From NCBI RefSeq assembly GCF_014279975.1, contig NZ_CP047936.1, forward strand, positions 2,604,001-2,668,000: DNA of 64,000 nucleotides, given 5' to 3'. The first letter of the stretch is position 1; every line of letters begins with the position of its first letter. A model generated the notes under the pieces. That model made no database searches and was not told the origin of the DNA. It worked only from the letters and a program-made list of their open reading frames with translations. The DNA comes from Synechococcus sp. BIOS-U3-1 (GTDB lineage: Bacteria; Cyanobacteriota; Cyanobacteriia; PCC-6307; Cyanobiaceae). The translations under genes and the position numbers were made by a program. Of the stretch, positions 32,558 to 44,510 are shown piece by piece.

Positions 32558-33661
32558 ATGGATCTGCAACGCACTCCACTCCATGACCTCTGCCGAGAGG
32601 CCAAGGGCCGCATGGTTCCTTTTGCAGGCTGGGAGATGGCAGTGCAGTTTTCAGGGCTGATCGCCGAACACACAGCCGTGCGTGAAGCCGTCGGGATGTT
32701 CGATATCTCCCACATGGGCGTGCTTCGGATCGAAGGCAGCAACCCCAAGGACGCACTCCAGACTCTGGTGCCAACAGACCTGCACCGAATCGGAGTAGGG
32801 CAGGCCTGCTACACCGTGCTGCTGAATGACAACGGCGGCATCCGTGACGACCTGATCGTCTACGACCAGGGAGAAACTGCATCAGGCGACGGCACCTTGC
32901 TGGTGGTGATCAATGCAGCCTGCGCTGATACCGATACGGCCTGGTTGAAGCAGCAGCTGGAACCCCGCGGACTGCGTGTTCAAGATGAAAAAGGAGACGG
33001 CGTGCTGCTTGCCCTACAGGGTCCAAAAGCGATCGCAATTCTCGAAACACTCAGCGGAGAGTCTCTGCATGAGCTACCACGCTTTGGCCATCGCCTCTTA
33101 CGACTGCAAGGGCTGAGCGAACAAGTGTTCTGTGCCCGAACCGGCTATACGGGAGAAGACGGAGCTGAACTTCTGCTGAGCCGGACAGACGGACGCAAAC
33201 TCTGGGAGCAATTGCTGGAACTGGATGTCGTGCCCTGCGGGCTGGGAGCACGAGACACCCTGCGTCTAGAGGCCGCCATGCACCTCTATGGCCAAGACAT
33301 GACCGCCAGCACGAACCCATTCGAAACAGGCCTGAGTTGGCTCGTCCATCTCGAGATGCCGCAAGACTTCATTGGACGCAAGGTTCTGGAGCAGGTCGCC
33401 GCCAATGGAGCCTCCCAACGGTTGGTGGGACTGAAGCTTCAGGGACGAGCCATTGCCCGGCATGACTACCCAGTGCTGCATAACGGGGAAACGGTGGGGG
33501 TCGTCACCAGCGGCAGCTGGTCACCCACATTGGAGGAGGCCATCGCCCTTGCCGTTGTGCCCAAAGAACTGGCCAAAGTCGGCAGCGAAGTTGGCGTGGA
33601 GATCCGAGGGCAGGTGCAACCGGCCACAGTGGTGAAGCGACCCTTCTACCGACGTGGATAA
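32558..33661 (+). CDS. gcvT: Glycine cleavage system T protein (aminomethyltransferase)
   Basis: 367-residue tetrahydrofolate-dependent aminomethyltransferase of the glycine cleavage complex. ATG at 32558 begins MDLQRTPLHD, the normal N-terminus. GMFDISHMG, ALQGPKA, GYTGEDG and the catalytic Asp region LGARDTLRLEA are present. An ATG at 32456 would add 34 unrelated residues. Confidence 0.95.
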   Translation: MDLQRTPLHDLCREAKGRMVPFAGWEMAVQFSGLIAEHTAVREAVGMFDISHMGVLRIEGSNPKDALQTLVPTDLHRIGVGQACYTVLLNDNGGIRDDLIVYDQGETASGDGTLLVVINAACADTDTAWLKQQLEPRGLRVQDEKGDGVLLALQGPKAIAILETLSGESLHELPRFGHRLLRLQGLSEQVFCARTGYTGEDGAELLLSRTDGRKLWEQLLELDVVPCGLGARDTLRLEAAMHLYGQDMTASTNPFETGLSWLVHLEMPQDFIGRKVLEQVAANGASQRLVGLKLQGRAIARHDYPVLHNGETVGVVTSGSWSPTLEEAIALAVVPKELAKVGSEVGVEIRGQVQPATVVKRPFYRRG

Positions 33662-33709
33662 AGGGGCCCGAGCTATGGGAAAATCGCCTGTCACCAGCTG
33701 ATAGATCCC

Positions 33710-35545
33710 ATGCGCAGCAATGGTTGCGGCGACCTGCGCAAGCAGCACATTGACCAACAAGTGCAGCTCTGCGGCTGGGTAGATCGACGCCGCGACCACG
33801 GCGGTGTGATTTTCATTGACCTGCGCGACCGCACCGGCACCGTGCAAATCACGGTGGACCCCGACCTGGGTGCGGAAGCTTTTGCTGTGGCCGAACATCT
33901 GCGCAGCGAAACCGTGCTGCAGGTGAATGGCAAGGTGCGAGCCCGCCCAGATGAATCTCTCAACGACAAGCTCGCAACCGGCGCTGTGGAAGTACTGGCA
34001 AGCGGTATCGAGGTCTTGAACAGCGTGAAAGGGAACCTTCCCTTCCCCGTTTCCGTGCACGACGAGGAGAACACTCGCGAAGAACTGCGCCTGCGCTACC
34101 GCTATCTGGATCTGCGCCGCAAGCGCATGAACGACAATCTGCGGCTGCGGGCCCAGACCATCCAGGCGGCCCGCCGCTTCCTAGAGGAGCAGAGCTTCAT
34201 TGAGGTGGAGACTCCTGTGCTGACGCGCTCCACACCGGAAGGCGCTCGTGATTACGTGCTACCTAGCCGCGTATGTGGCGGCGAATGGTTCGCCTTGCCG
34301 CAGTCACCTCAGCTGTTCAAGCAATTGCTGATGGTGGGCGGCATCGAGCGCTACTACCAGGTGGCCCGCTGCTTCCGCGACGAAGACCTGCGCGCCGATC
34401 GCCAGCCGGAATTCACCCAGCTGGACATCGAAATGAGCTTCATGGATCAGGAACAGATCCTGGAGCTCAATGAATCGCTGATCTGCGCCATCTGGAAGGC
34501 AGTGAAAAACATCGAGCTGCCGAGACCCTTCCCGCGAATGACCTGGCATGACGCCATGGAGAGATACGGCACCGACCGGCCTGATACCCGTTACGGCATG
34601 GAGCTGGTGACCGTTTCGGACATCGTTCAGGACATGGGGTTCAAAGTGTTCAGCGGCGCGGTGAAGTCCGGCGGCGCAGTGAAGGTGATTGCGGTGCCAG
34701 GCGGCAACGACGCCATCTCCAACGTGCGCATCAAGCCCGGTGGAGATGTGTTCAGTGAGGCCCAGGCCGCTGGAGCCGGTGGTCTGGCCTTCATCCGCGT
34801 GCGCGAAGGGGGAGAGATCGACACCATCGGTGCGATCAAAGACAACCTCAGCGACGCACAGAAGCAGGAGCTGCTCAGTCGCACCGAAGCCCAACCAGGC
34901 ACACTGCTGCTGTTCGGTGCCGGTGACACCGCGACCGTCAACAAGGCCCTCGACCGAGTGCGTCAGTACCTGGCCAAAGAGCTGGGAATGGTCCAAGCGG
35001 ACCGGGACAACAACCAGTGGAACTTCCTCTGGGTTGTGGATTTCCCGATGTTCGAGTTCAACAGCGATGAAAATCGTTTTGAAGCTCTGCATCACCCCTT
35101 CTGCGCTCCAAACGCCGAAGATCTGGGCAACGACCCATCGGAGTGGGTCAAAACACTGCCGAAAGCGCGCGCTCAGGCCTACGACCTCGTGCTTAACGGA
35201 CTCGAACTGGGTGGTGGCTCGCTGCGCATCCATGACTCTTCCCTGCAGCGAAAGGTGCTGGAGACCGTGGGTCTGCCCATCAAGGAAGCCCAGGAGCAGT
35301 TCGGCTTTCTGATGGATGCGCTAGACGCCGGGGCTCCTCCACACGGAGGCCTGGCCTTCGGCGTCGACCGGATGGTGATGTTGCTGGCTGGCGAAGAATC
35401 GATCCGTGACACGATCGCCTTCCCCAAGACCCAACAAGCGCGTTGTCTGATGACCAACGCTCCCGGCGGTGTTGCCAACAAACAGCTTGAGGAGCTGCAT
35501 GTGTCCAGCACCTGGGTTGAAGAAGACATCGAGGACACGAACTAG
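33710..35545 (+). CDS. aspS: Aspartyl-tRNA synthetase
   Basis: 611-residue class IIb synthetase with an N-terminal OB fold ([13 protein letters not shown]), class II motif 2 ([20 protein letters not shown]), the bacterial GAD insertion, and motif 3 ([13 protein letters not shown]). Length is typical of the bacterial enzyme. In organisms making Asn-tRNA by amidation it may also charge tRNA-Asn; that cannot be read here. Confidence 0.97.
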   Translation: MRSNGCGDLRKQHIDQQVQLCGWVDRRRDHGGVIFIDLRDRTGTVQITVDPDLGAEAFAVAEHLRSETVLQVNGKVRARPDESLNDKLATGAVEVLASGIEVLNSVKGNLPFPVSVHDEENTREELRLRYRYLDLRRKRMNDNLRLRAQTIQAARRFLEEQSFIEVETPVLTRSTPEGARDYVLPSRVCGGEWFALPQSPQLFKQLLMVGGIERYYQVARCFRDEDLRADRQPEFTQLDIEMSFMDQEQILELNESLICAIWKAVKNIELPRPFPRMTWHDAMERYGTDRPDTRYGMELVTVSDIVQDMGFKVFSGAVKSGGAVKVIAVPGGNDAISNVRIKPGGDVFSEAQAAGAGGLAFIRVREGGEIDTIGAIKDNLSDAQKQELLSRTEAQPGTLLLFGAGDTATVNKALDRVRQYLAKELGMVQADRDNNQWNFLWVVDFPMFEFNSDENRFEALHHPFCAPNAEDLGNDPSEWVKTLPKARAQAYDLVLNGLELGGGSLRIHDSSLQRKVLETVGLPIKEAQEQFGFLMDALDAGAPPHGGLAFGVDRMVMLLAGEESIRDTIAFPKTQQARCLMTNAPGGVANKQLEELHVSSTWVEEDIEDTN

Positions 35546-35627
35546 AACCCGAACAGAAACCGGCGGTTCGGAGCACTGCAGCCTCAGAGCATCAACCCTG
35601 GAAGGACACTGAGCCATCCAGGGTTTC

Positions 35628-36758
35628 TTGGCCAAACACGCGCGATCGACGGGGCATGCCCCGATCCGCTGGAGCGGTGGCAACGACCTGCTGCGCCTGT
35701 ACCTGCAGGACATCGGTCGAGTCGACCTGCTCACCAGCGAGGAAGAAGTCACCCTCTCTCGTCTTGTTCAGGCGCGGGAAAAACTGCTGGTCCAGGAGAG
35801 GGATCTCAGCAATCGCCATGCCGCAATCCGAATCCTGTTGGATCTCGAGGAACTGCAGCTGCGCGAAGCCAATCAAGTGAGCCACTGGCCCACACGTCAG
35901 GAATGGGCACGGGCGGCTCAGTTGCCCCTAGAGGAACTCAGTCGTCAGCTGAATGAGGGTTACAGCCTTTGGGCCGAGGAAGTGGGCCTTGAGGCCAAGG
36001 AACTACAACGAAGGCTTCGCGAGGGACGCAGGGCCCGCGACCGGATGATCCAGGCCAACCTGCGGCTTGTGGTCGCGGTCGCCAAAAAGTACCAGCAACG
36101 GGGCATGGAGCTGCTGGATCTGGTTCAGGAAGGCACGCTTGGTCTTGAGCGGGCGGTTGAGAAGTTCGACCCCACCCGAGGCTTCCGCTTCAGCACTTAC
36201 GCCTACTGGTGGATCCGACAGGGCATGACCAGGGCCATCGCCACCCAGAGCCGAACGATCCGCCTGCCGGTGCATGTCACCGAAAAACTAAACCGCATCA
36301 AACGTGTCCAGCAGGAGATCGCCACTGAAAAGGGACGACTGGCATCGGTGAGTGATCTTGCCAAGGAGCTGGGTCTGAGCGAAGAAACAGTGCGCATGAC
36401 GCTGATGCGGGTTCCTCGATCGGTCTCCCTGGAAACCAGGGTCGGCAAGGACCAGGACACCCAGCTGGGAGACCTACTGGAAGACGGCAGTGCCACGCCT
36501 GAGCAGACCCTCACCCGCGATTCCCTCCATGACGACCTGGAGCACTTGCTGGATGAGCTCACACCGAGGGAGGCTGAAGTGATCCGCAGCCGTTTCGGAC
36601 TCGAAGATGATCACCCGCGCACCTTGGCTGAAATCGGTGAAGCCATGGCGTTGTCGCGGGAAAGAGTGCGCCAGATCGAGACGCGCGCTCTGATCAAGCT
36701 GCGCCAACCGCAGAGACGATCCAAGGTGAAGGACTACATCCTCGGCCTGGATTCCTAA
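35628..36758 (+). CDS. Group 2 (RpoD-like) sigma factor
   Basis: 376-residue sigma-70 protein with region 1.2 ([17 protein letters not shown]), 2 ([40 protein letters not shown]), 3 and 4 ([28 protein letters not shown]). It lacks the long acidic N-terminus of the principal sigma, fitting the non-essential SigB-E type that adjusts transcription to light, carbon or stress. TTG start at 35628; a later start is possible. Confidence 0.92.
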   Translation: MAKHARSTGHAPIRWSGGNDLLRLYLQDIGRVDLLTSEEEVTLSRLVQAREKLLVQERDLSNRHAAIRILLDLEELQLREANQVSHWPTRQEWARAAQLPLEELSRQLNEGYSLWAEEVGLEAKELQRRLREGRRARDRMIQANLRLVVAVAKKYQQRGMELLDLVQEGTLGLERAVEKFDPTRGFRFSTYAYWWIRQGMTRAIATQSRTIRLPVHVTEKLNRIKRVQQEIATEKGRLASVSDLAKELGLSEETVRMTLMRVPRSVSLETRVGKDQDTQLGDLLEDGSATPEQTLTRDSLHDDLEHLLDELTPREAEVIRSRFGLEDDHPRTLAEIGEAMALSRERVRQIETRALIKLRQPQRRSKVKDYILGLDS

Positions 36759-36786
36759 CCCCAACAACCGTTATCCCAAGCACTCC

Positions 36787-37269
36787 ATGGCCAGCGCGCC
36801 CCAGATCAACATCGGTATCCCTCAGGAACAGCGCGAAGAGATCGCAGCTGGTCTGAGTCGCTTACTCGCTGATACCTATGTGCTTTATGGGAAAACACAT
36901 GGGTTCCACTGGAACGTAACCGGTCCGATGTTCAACACCTTGCATCTGATGTTCATGGACCAGTACACCGAGCTGTGGAACTCCCTGGACGAGATCGCGG
37001 AAAGGATCAGGGCTCTCGGCGTGGTGGCCCCCTACGGAGGCTCGACCCTTGCCGGACTGGCATCCATCAAGGAAGTCACCGAGCAGCCTGCTGCGCTCGA
37101 CATGGTGCGGGAGCTGGTGACTGGCCATGAAGCCGTAGCCAGAACCGCTCGCAGCATCTTTCCTTTAGCGGAGGCCGCGAGTGATGAGCCCACCGCTGAT
37201 CTGCTGACACAGCGCCTGCAGATTCACGAAAAAACCGCCTGGATGCTCAGGAGCCTGCTGGAGGGCTGA
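36787..37269 (+). CDS. dps: Dps-family ferritin-like protein
   Basis: 160-residue iron-storage/DNA-protection protein. The ferroxidase ligands show the Dps spacing: H41, H53, D68 and E72 ([24 protein letters not shown]). It forms dodecamers that oxidise ferrous iron with peroxide. Follows the sigma factor by 28 bp in the same direction. Confidence 0.93.
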   Translation: MASAPQINIGIPQEQREEIAAGLSRLLADTYVLYGKTHGFHWNVTGPMFNTLHLMFMDQYTELWNSLDEIAERIRALGVVAPYGGSTLAGLASIKEVTEQPAALDMVRELVTGHEAVARTARSIFPLAEAASDEPTADLLTQRLQIHEKTAWMLRSLLEG

Positions 37270-37312
37270 CCCTTCACAAGACCTGGACGCCTTGGTGCGA
37301 TGGGTACATTGA

Positions 37313-39630
<2,318 letters not shown>

Positions 39631-39663
39631 ATCGATACAACTGCGGAATCAAATCCGCTTGCT

Positions 39664-40275
39664 ATGCAGCGCAACAATCTGCAGCTGATCGGAGCCATGG
39701 CGACGGGGATCGCATGGGCCTTTGTCGGTATGGCAACGACCATCTGTGCACAAGATCTCCCTCCAGAAAAGGTTCCTGAACGCACCGGTGTTTCCAATCT
39801 GGCCTTACTCAGCCAATCCCGCCCACGACGGCTACCCGAATCGCACCGCCCGTTCCGAAAAGGGGAAACGCTGCGTCTGGTGTATCCATTAGCTCAACCT
39901 GCGGAGGAGGTTCAGCCCTATGGCTGGCGCTACTCAGACCATCGCCAACGCTGGCGCATGCACGTGGGCCATGACCTGATCGCTCCTGCGGCAACGCCGG
40001 TTCTGGCCATGCTTTCAGGACGAGTGCAACTGGTGCAGTCGATCAGCGGCTATGGACTCACGGTGCTGCTCGACCATGGCCGGGGCTGGCAAACCGTGTA
40101 TGCCCATCTTCAGAGCTCTGACATCCATGTCGGTCAGCTGGTGCAAGCCGGTGACAACATCGGTCGCGTGGGACGCAGCGGCTCCGCCAGCACCGACCAT
40201 CTGCACGTGGAGCTCAGACGACTGGAGGGTCGCCAGGCCTTTGCCCTGGACCTTGGCCCACTACTGCCCCACTAA
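39664..40275 (+). CDS. M23 (LytM-type) metallopeptidase, exported
   Basis: 203-residue peptidoglycan hydrolase-type protein. A hydrophobic signal (LIGAMATGIAWAFVGMATTIC) is followed by a linker and an M23 domain with zinc motifs HVGHDLIAP, VYAHLQ and TDHLHVEL. All expected zinc and catalytic residues are present, so it may be an active endopeptidase on cell-wall cross-links. Confidence 0.88.
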   Translation: MQRNNLQLIGAMATGIAWAFVGMATTICAQDLPPEKVPERTGVSNLALLSQSRPRRLPESHRPFRKGETLRLVYPLAQPAEEVQPYGWRYSDHRQRWRMHVGHDLIAPAATPVLAMLSGRVQLVQSISGYGLTVLLDHGRGWQTVYAHLQSSDIHVGQLVQAGDNIGRVGRSGSASTDHLHVELRRLEGRQAFALDLGPLLPH

Positions 40276-40283
40276 TGCCGGAT

Positions 40284-40829
40284 CTAGAGCTTCACGGCGT
40301 TCTGTTGACGCGTCTCCGCTTTCCAGACCCGCCAGCGCAGTTGCAAGGTCTCGGGCAAATCGACAACGATTGGCCAGGAGGCGTTGTAAGGAACGAGGTA
40401 GGGCTGCTTGCCCAGCGATAGGAAGGAACTCCTGCTCGACTGATCATCAAGACAGGCCATCTTGGAGCTGATCACAGCAACTGGACCTTTCACTTCGAAG
40501 AGAGCCTTACCGGATGCCTTGGGCAGCATGCGCATGGTCATTCCAGAGCCTGAAAGGCGCTTGGTGTTGCAATCAAGCGTGACCGTCTGGCCCACGATCA
40601 ACTGAATCCGCCAGTCGATTGGTGATGCAGAGATGATTGGATCTGCACTCTTGGGCAGCAGACCCGAAGGCTGAATTACCCAACGTTTAAGGCCTGGGGC
40701 TGGCTGCGGATAGCCACTCAGATTCAGACGCGGAATCGCAACACCGGGCTGCGCAGCCAAAGCGGAGAGTGATAGAGCAGCTCCAAAGCAGGCGATCGGC
40801 TTCAACTGCTGATGCGGAGGCTTCGTCAT
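40284..40829 (-). CDS. eco: Ecotin-like serine protease inhibitor
   Basis: 181-residue exported protein (signal-like [19 protein letters not shown]) matching ecotin: [26 protein letters not shown], a reactive-loop-like ISSKMAC with a Cys pair, and the C-terminal LRWRVWKAE. Ecotin binds trypsin-like proteases in the periplasm through Met at P1. Start ATG 40829 follows a GTG one codon earlier. The start region is divergent from queC. Confidence 0.82.
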   Translation of the reverse strand: MTKPPHQQLKPIACFGAALSLSALAAQPGVAIPRLNLSGYPQPAPGLKRWVIQPSGLLPKSADPIISASPIDWRIQLIVGQTVTLDCNTKRLSGSGMTMRMLPKASGKALFEVKGPVAVISSKMACLDDQSSRSSFLSLGKQPYLVPYNASWPIVVDLPETLQLRWRVWKAETRQQNAVKL

Positions 40830-40856
40830 CACCCCATGGGCAACAGAATGCTCAGC

Positions 40857-41537
40857 ATGACCGATTTCACCTCGATTGCCCTCTTATCAGGCGGACTTGA
40901 TTCGGCCACAGCGGCAGCTCTAGCGATTGAAGCGGGCGGGCGAGTGATCGGGCTCTCCTTCGATTACGGACAGCGCCATCGACGTGAACTGCAGGCAGCA
41001 AATACCATCGCCGAAGCTCTGAACCTGGCCGAGCACCACACCATCAGCGTGAACCTGGCCAGTTGGGGGGGGTCATCGCTGACGGATCAACAACAGGCAT
41101 TACCGACCCATGGGCTGCAGGAGGGAGTCATCCCCAACACCTACGTGCCTGGAAGGAACACGGTGTTCATCAGCATCGGCCTCAGCCTGGCTGAGGCCCG
41201 CAACGCAGACCGCCTCGTTCTTGGAGTGAATGCCGTGGATTACTCGGGGTATCCCGATTGCCGGCCCGACTATCTGGAGGCTTTCCAGACCCTTGCCAAC
41301 CTCAGCAGCAAAGTGGGCCGGGAAGGACATGGCCCCCGGCTCTGGGCACCACTGGTGACATGGAGCAAGCAACGGATCGTGGAGGAAGCCCTGCGCCTGG
41401 GCGTGCCCATCGAGTCGACCTGGAGCTGCTACAGCGGTGGGAGCAAGCCGTGCAGCGTCTGCGACAGCTGTCGCATTCGTGATGCCGCCCTGCGCGATGC
41501 CGGCCGCCCCGATCTTTGCAGCAGCGAAAGCCGATGA
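40857..41537 (+). CDS. queC: 7-cyano-7-deazaguanine synthase
   Basis: 226-residue ATP-dependent enzyme making preQ0. PP-loop SGGLDS at 11-16 and C-terminal zinc Cys cluster ([20 protein letters not shown]). In-frame ATGs at 40836 and 40848 are possible. The stop overlaps the pabB ATG by 4 nt, giving a queC-pabB-pabC run. Confidence 0.94.
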   Translation: MTDFTSIALLSGGLDSATAAALAIEAGGRVIGLSFDYGQRHRRELQAANTIAEALNLAEHHTISVNLASWGGSSLTDQQQALPTHGLQEGVIPNTYVPGRNTVFISIGLSLAEARNADRLVLGVNAVDYSGYPDCRPDYLEAFQTLANLSSKVGREGHGPRLWAPLVTWSKQRIVEEALRLGVPIESTWSCYSGGSKPCSVCDSCRIRDAALRDAGRPDLCSSESR

Positions 41538-42841
41538 CCCTGTTGCGCAGCCGTCTGCCCTGGCTGGAGCCGACCTTGGTCGCTGAAAACCTAGCTCACG
41601 TTCACGGTGAGAACGGCCTGATCTGGCTCGATGGAGATGGCAGCGAACTTGGACGCCACATCACCCTGGCGGTTGATCCTCTGGAGCAGCACTGCTGCCG
41701 AGGGCTGCCGGGTGATCCAGGAGCGTCCAATCCCTTCACAACGCTGCGGCATCTCAAGGACGGACACTGGACTGGATGGCTCAGCTACGACGCAGCCGCC
41801 TGGACGGAACCCGGCAACCCCTGGCGTCGCGATGTGATGGCAACCCTCTGGATCGCACGCCACGATCCTGTGCTGCGATTTGATCTCAAAGCCAGAGAAA
41901 TCCATCTGGAAGGGGTTGACCCCATGCGCCACGCGGCCATGGCCAAAACACTGGAACGCCTGACACCAAACAAGATCACTTCATGGCAAGAGAAGACGCT
42001 TGGATGCAGCTGGCATCGGCACAGTGACCGCTCCACATACAAAGCCGGCGTCAGCAAAATCCGTGAGCTGATTGCCAGCGGCGATCTGTTCCAGGCCAAC
42101 CTCACCAGCTGCGCAAGCAGCACTCTCAGAAACAACGTCAGCAATCTGGAGCTGTACGGACGATTGCGCGATCAATGCCCCGCTCCCTTCAGCGGTCTCC
42201 TCGTTGGTAGCGGTGCTGCCACAGGTGAAGCGATTCTCTCCACCTCCCCGGAACGCTTTCTGCAGGTAGAGCCAAGCGGAGCAGTGCAGACAAGACCAAT
42301 CAAAGGAACCCGGCCACGCCATGCCGATCCCTGCATCGACGACGACCTGGCAGCGGACTTGGTCTGCAGTGCCAAGGATCGCGCCGAAAACGTGATGATC
42401 GTGGACTTACTGCGCAACGACCTTGGTCGTGTCTGCCGGCCTGGATCGGTGCAGGTGCCTGATCTTGTACGGCTCGAGAGCTATGCCCGCGTGCACCATC
42501 TCACCTCCGTTGTCACCGGTCAGCTGCGTGCGGGCGCCAGCTGGGTGGATCTACTGGAAGCCAGCTGGCCAGGAGGCTCGATCACGGGAGCACCCAAACT
42601 GAGGGCCTGTCAACGGCTATACGAACTGGAAGCTCAAGGCCGTGGACCCTATTGCGGATCGATTCTCCACCTCAACTGGAACGGCCACTTCGACAGCAAC
42701 ATCCTGATCCGCACCCTGCTGCGTAAAGACACGCAGCTACGGCTCCATGCCGGTTGTGGAATTGTGGCTGACTCCGATCCAGAAGCGGAAGCAGACGAAC
42801 TCGACTGGAAACTGCTGCCCTTGCTGGAGGCACTTAGATGA
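41534..42841 (+). CDS. pabB: Aminodeoxychorismate synthase component I
   Basis: 435-residue chorismate-binding enzyme of p-aminobenzoate/folate synthesis. Signature blocks [44 protein letters not shown] and [10 protein letters not shown] are intact. ATG at 41534 within ATGA overlap of queC. Could also be annotated as anthranilate synthase-like; the downstream lyase supports PabB. Confidence 0.9.
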   Translation: MTLLRSRLPWLEPTLVAENLAHVHGENGLIWLDGDGSELGRHITLAVDPLEQHCCRGLPGDPGASNPFTTLRHLKDGHWTGWLSYDAAAWTEPGNPWRRDVMATLWIARHDPVLRFDLKAREIHLEGVDPMRHAAMAKTLERLTPNKITSWQEKTLGCSWHRHSDRSTYKAGVSKIRELIASGDLFQANLTSCASSTLRNNVSNLELYGRLRDQCPAPFSGLLVGSGAATGEAILSTSPERFLQVEPSGAVQTRPIKGTRPRHADPCIDDDLAADLVCSAKDRAENVMIVDLLRNDLGRVCRPGSVQVPDLVRLESYARVHHLTSVVTGQLRAGASWVDLLEASWPGGSITGAPKLRACQRLYELEAQGRGPYCGSILHLNWNGHFDSNILIRTLLRKDTQLRLHAGCGIVADSDPEAEADELDWKLLPLLEALR

Positions 42842-43674
42842 CCTCAACAATCCTTGGCTGGCATAACGGCGAGTGGGGCAGCGCCGATGCACTGGGCATG
42901 CCGCTCACGGATCGCGGTCTGCAGCTTGCGGATGGATTGTTCGAGACGGTGCTGATCCAGGACGGAAATGCCCAGCTGCTGAGTGAACATCTGCAGCGGT
43001 GGCAGCACGGCGCAGCACGACTCGGCATGGCAGCTCCTCCCGCTCGCCCCTGGCTGGAGGACTTGGTTGGTGAAGCCATCACCCGTGCTGCTCTCAACAG
43101 AGCAGGCACAACGGGGGCGATGCGTCTCAACTGGAGCCGAGGCAGCATTGGTGGCCGTGGAATCGGCTTGCCGACAGCTGATCCGGATCCAACTCAGCAC
43201 CGCTTCTGGCTCACCCTTCAACCCCATCAGCCCAATTTTCAACCCGCGCAGGCCTGGATCAGTGTTCAGGAACAACGCAACGCCAACAGTGTTCTGAGCC
43301 AATGCAAGACTCTCGCCTACGGCCAGTCGATTCAGGCCAGGCGGGAAGCGCAAGCACTGGGGTCAGAGCTGGCTCTACTGCGCAATACAAGCGGTGATCT
43401 CTGCTGTGGCGACAGCGCCAACCTGCTGGTGAAGCGAGAAGGGCACTGGATCACCCCACCGCTGAGCAGCGGTTGCCTGCCAGGTGTGATGCGAGCCAAA
43501 GCACTTCAACAGAAACTCGTCACAGCCACGCGCATTGGTCCAACACTGCAAGCCGACGACCAGGTGCTGCTGATCAACAGCCTGGGCTGCAGGTCCCTCA
43601 AACAGGTCGACAGAATGGAGCTGCATCCCTCTGCAGAAGCAAAGTTGCTGTGGCAGCAGCTGCTTCTTGGTTGA
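42838..43674 (+). CDS. pabC: Class IV aminotransferase-fold enzyme, probable aminodeoxychorismate lyase
   Basis: 278-residue PLP enzyme of the fold-type IV family. DRGLQLADGLFET near the start and catalytic Lys157 (SQCKTLAYGQS) are clear. It overlaps pabB by 4 nt, so the likely reaction is conversion of aminodeoxychorismate to p-aminobenzoate and pyruvate. A branched-chain or D-amino acid aminotransferase is the alternative. Confidence 0.85.
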   Translation: MTSTILGWHNGEWGSADALGMPLTDRGLQLADGLFETVLIQDGNAQLLSEHLQRWQHGAARLGMAAPPARPWLEDLVGEAITRAALNRAGTTGAMRLNWSRGSIGGRGIGLPTADPDPTQHRFWLTLQPHQPNFQPAQAWISVQEQRNANSVLSQCKTLAYGQSIQARREAQALGSELALLRNTSGDLCCGDSANLLVKREGHWITPPLSSGCLPGVMRAKALQQKLVTATRIGPTLQADDQVLLINSLGCRSLKQVDRMELHPSAEAKLLWQQLLLG

Positions 43675-43688
43675 GGCAGAACAGGCTT

Positions 43689-44510
43689 TCAGGAAAGGAG
43701 TGTGTTGTTGTCGTGCAACCCTGGAATCCACTTCAACACTGCTGCCGACCAACCCTCGCCATGGGGTGCTGGCGCCAGTTGGTAACGACCCTCGGCCACG
43801 CCGACCTTCAGCTCGGGATGGGGTCCGGCTGCTCCTGGAACCACCACCGCACAGTCGCTGGCATCCAGCAGCGCCAGGTCATTCGGCGAATCCCCCAGGG
43901 CCAGCACCTTCACGTCCGGAACTCCCTGACGTTGTTTGAGAGTCTGCAATGCCTGGCCCTTGCTCACCCCGGCACCCAGCAGATGACCAAGACGATTGCC
44001 CTGCACCACTCCCAGCTGACGCATTTCAGCCAGCACCCGAAGACGATGCCGCGATTCAGGGAGCTTCGGTGGGACGAAGGGAACGCTGCACTGACGGCGT
44101 TGTGCCATCTGCAGAGCCTCACCGCTGAGGCCTAAGAGCCGATCGGCATCCATGTCACTGAGATCATCAAGGGCATGGAGCGGCTCCCCGAGCTCACGCT
44201 CTAGATCAGCAAGTTGCGGTCTGAGCTGTCTCCAGGATGGACCCAGGTCTTGGCGCCATACCTCACCAGTCGCGGATTCTCCATAGATGGCCCCACCGTT
44301 CTCGACGATGAACGGATCATGCAGACCCGCCAACTCACGAAAGCGGAGCACCTCCTCAGCCGTCTTGCTCGTGCAGGGGATCACGGGAATGCCGTGACGC
44401 TGAAGGCAACGGATCGCGTCCTTCGCGGCTGACCAGTCGTAGTGATGATCCATCAGCGTGCCGTCGAGATCAGTCACAACCCACCAGTTGGAGTGTGGAG
44501 TCATCGTCAT
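43689..44510 (-). CDS. HAD phosphatase of the mannosyl/glucosyl-3-phosphoglycerate type
   Basis: 273-residue HAD hydrolase. Motif I DLDGT (14-18), motif III Lys region, and motif IV GDSPNDL are present, with the C2B cap of the MPGP family. It overlaps the upstream GH13 gene by 4 nt and lies beside gpgS, so the likely substrate is glucosyl-3-phosphoglycerate, giving the osmolyte glucosylglycerate. Confidence 0.85.
   Translation of the reverse strand: MTMTPHSNWWVVTDLDGTLMDHHYDWSAAKDAIRCLQRHGIPVIPCTSKTAEEVLRFRELAGLHDPFIVENGGAIYGESATGEVWRQDLGPSWRQLRPQLADLERELGEPLHALDDLSDMDADRLLGLSGEALQMAQRRQCSVPFVPPKLPESRHRLRVLAEMRQLGVVQGNRLGHLLGAGVSKGQALQTLKQRQGVPDVKVLALGDSPNDLALLDASDCAVVVPGAAGPHPELKVGVAEGRYQLAPAPHGEGWSAAVLKWIPGLHDNNTLLS

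Noticed and set aside
34304-35233. 309-codon minus-strand frame within aspS
   Set aside because: Antisense shadow of a complete aspartyl-tRNA synthetase.
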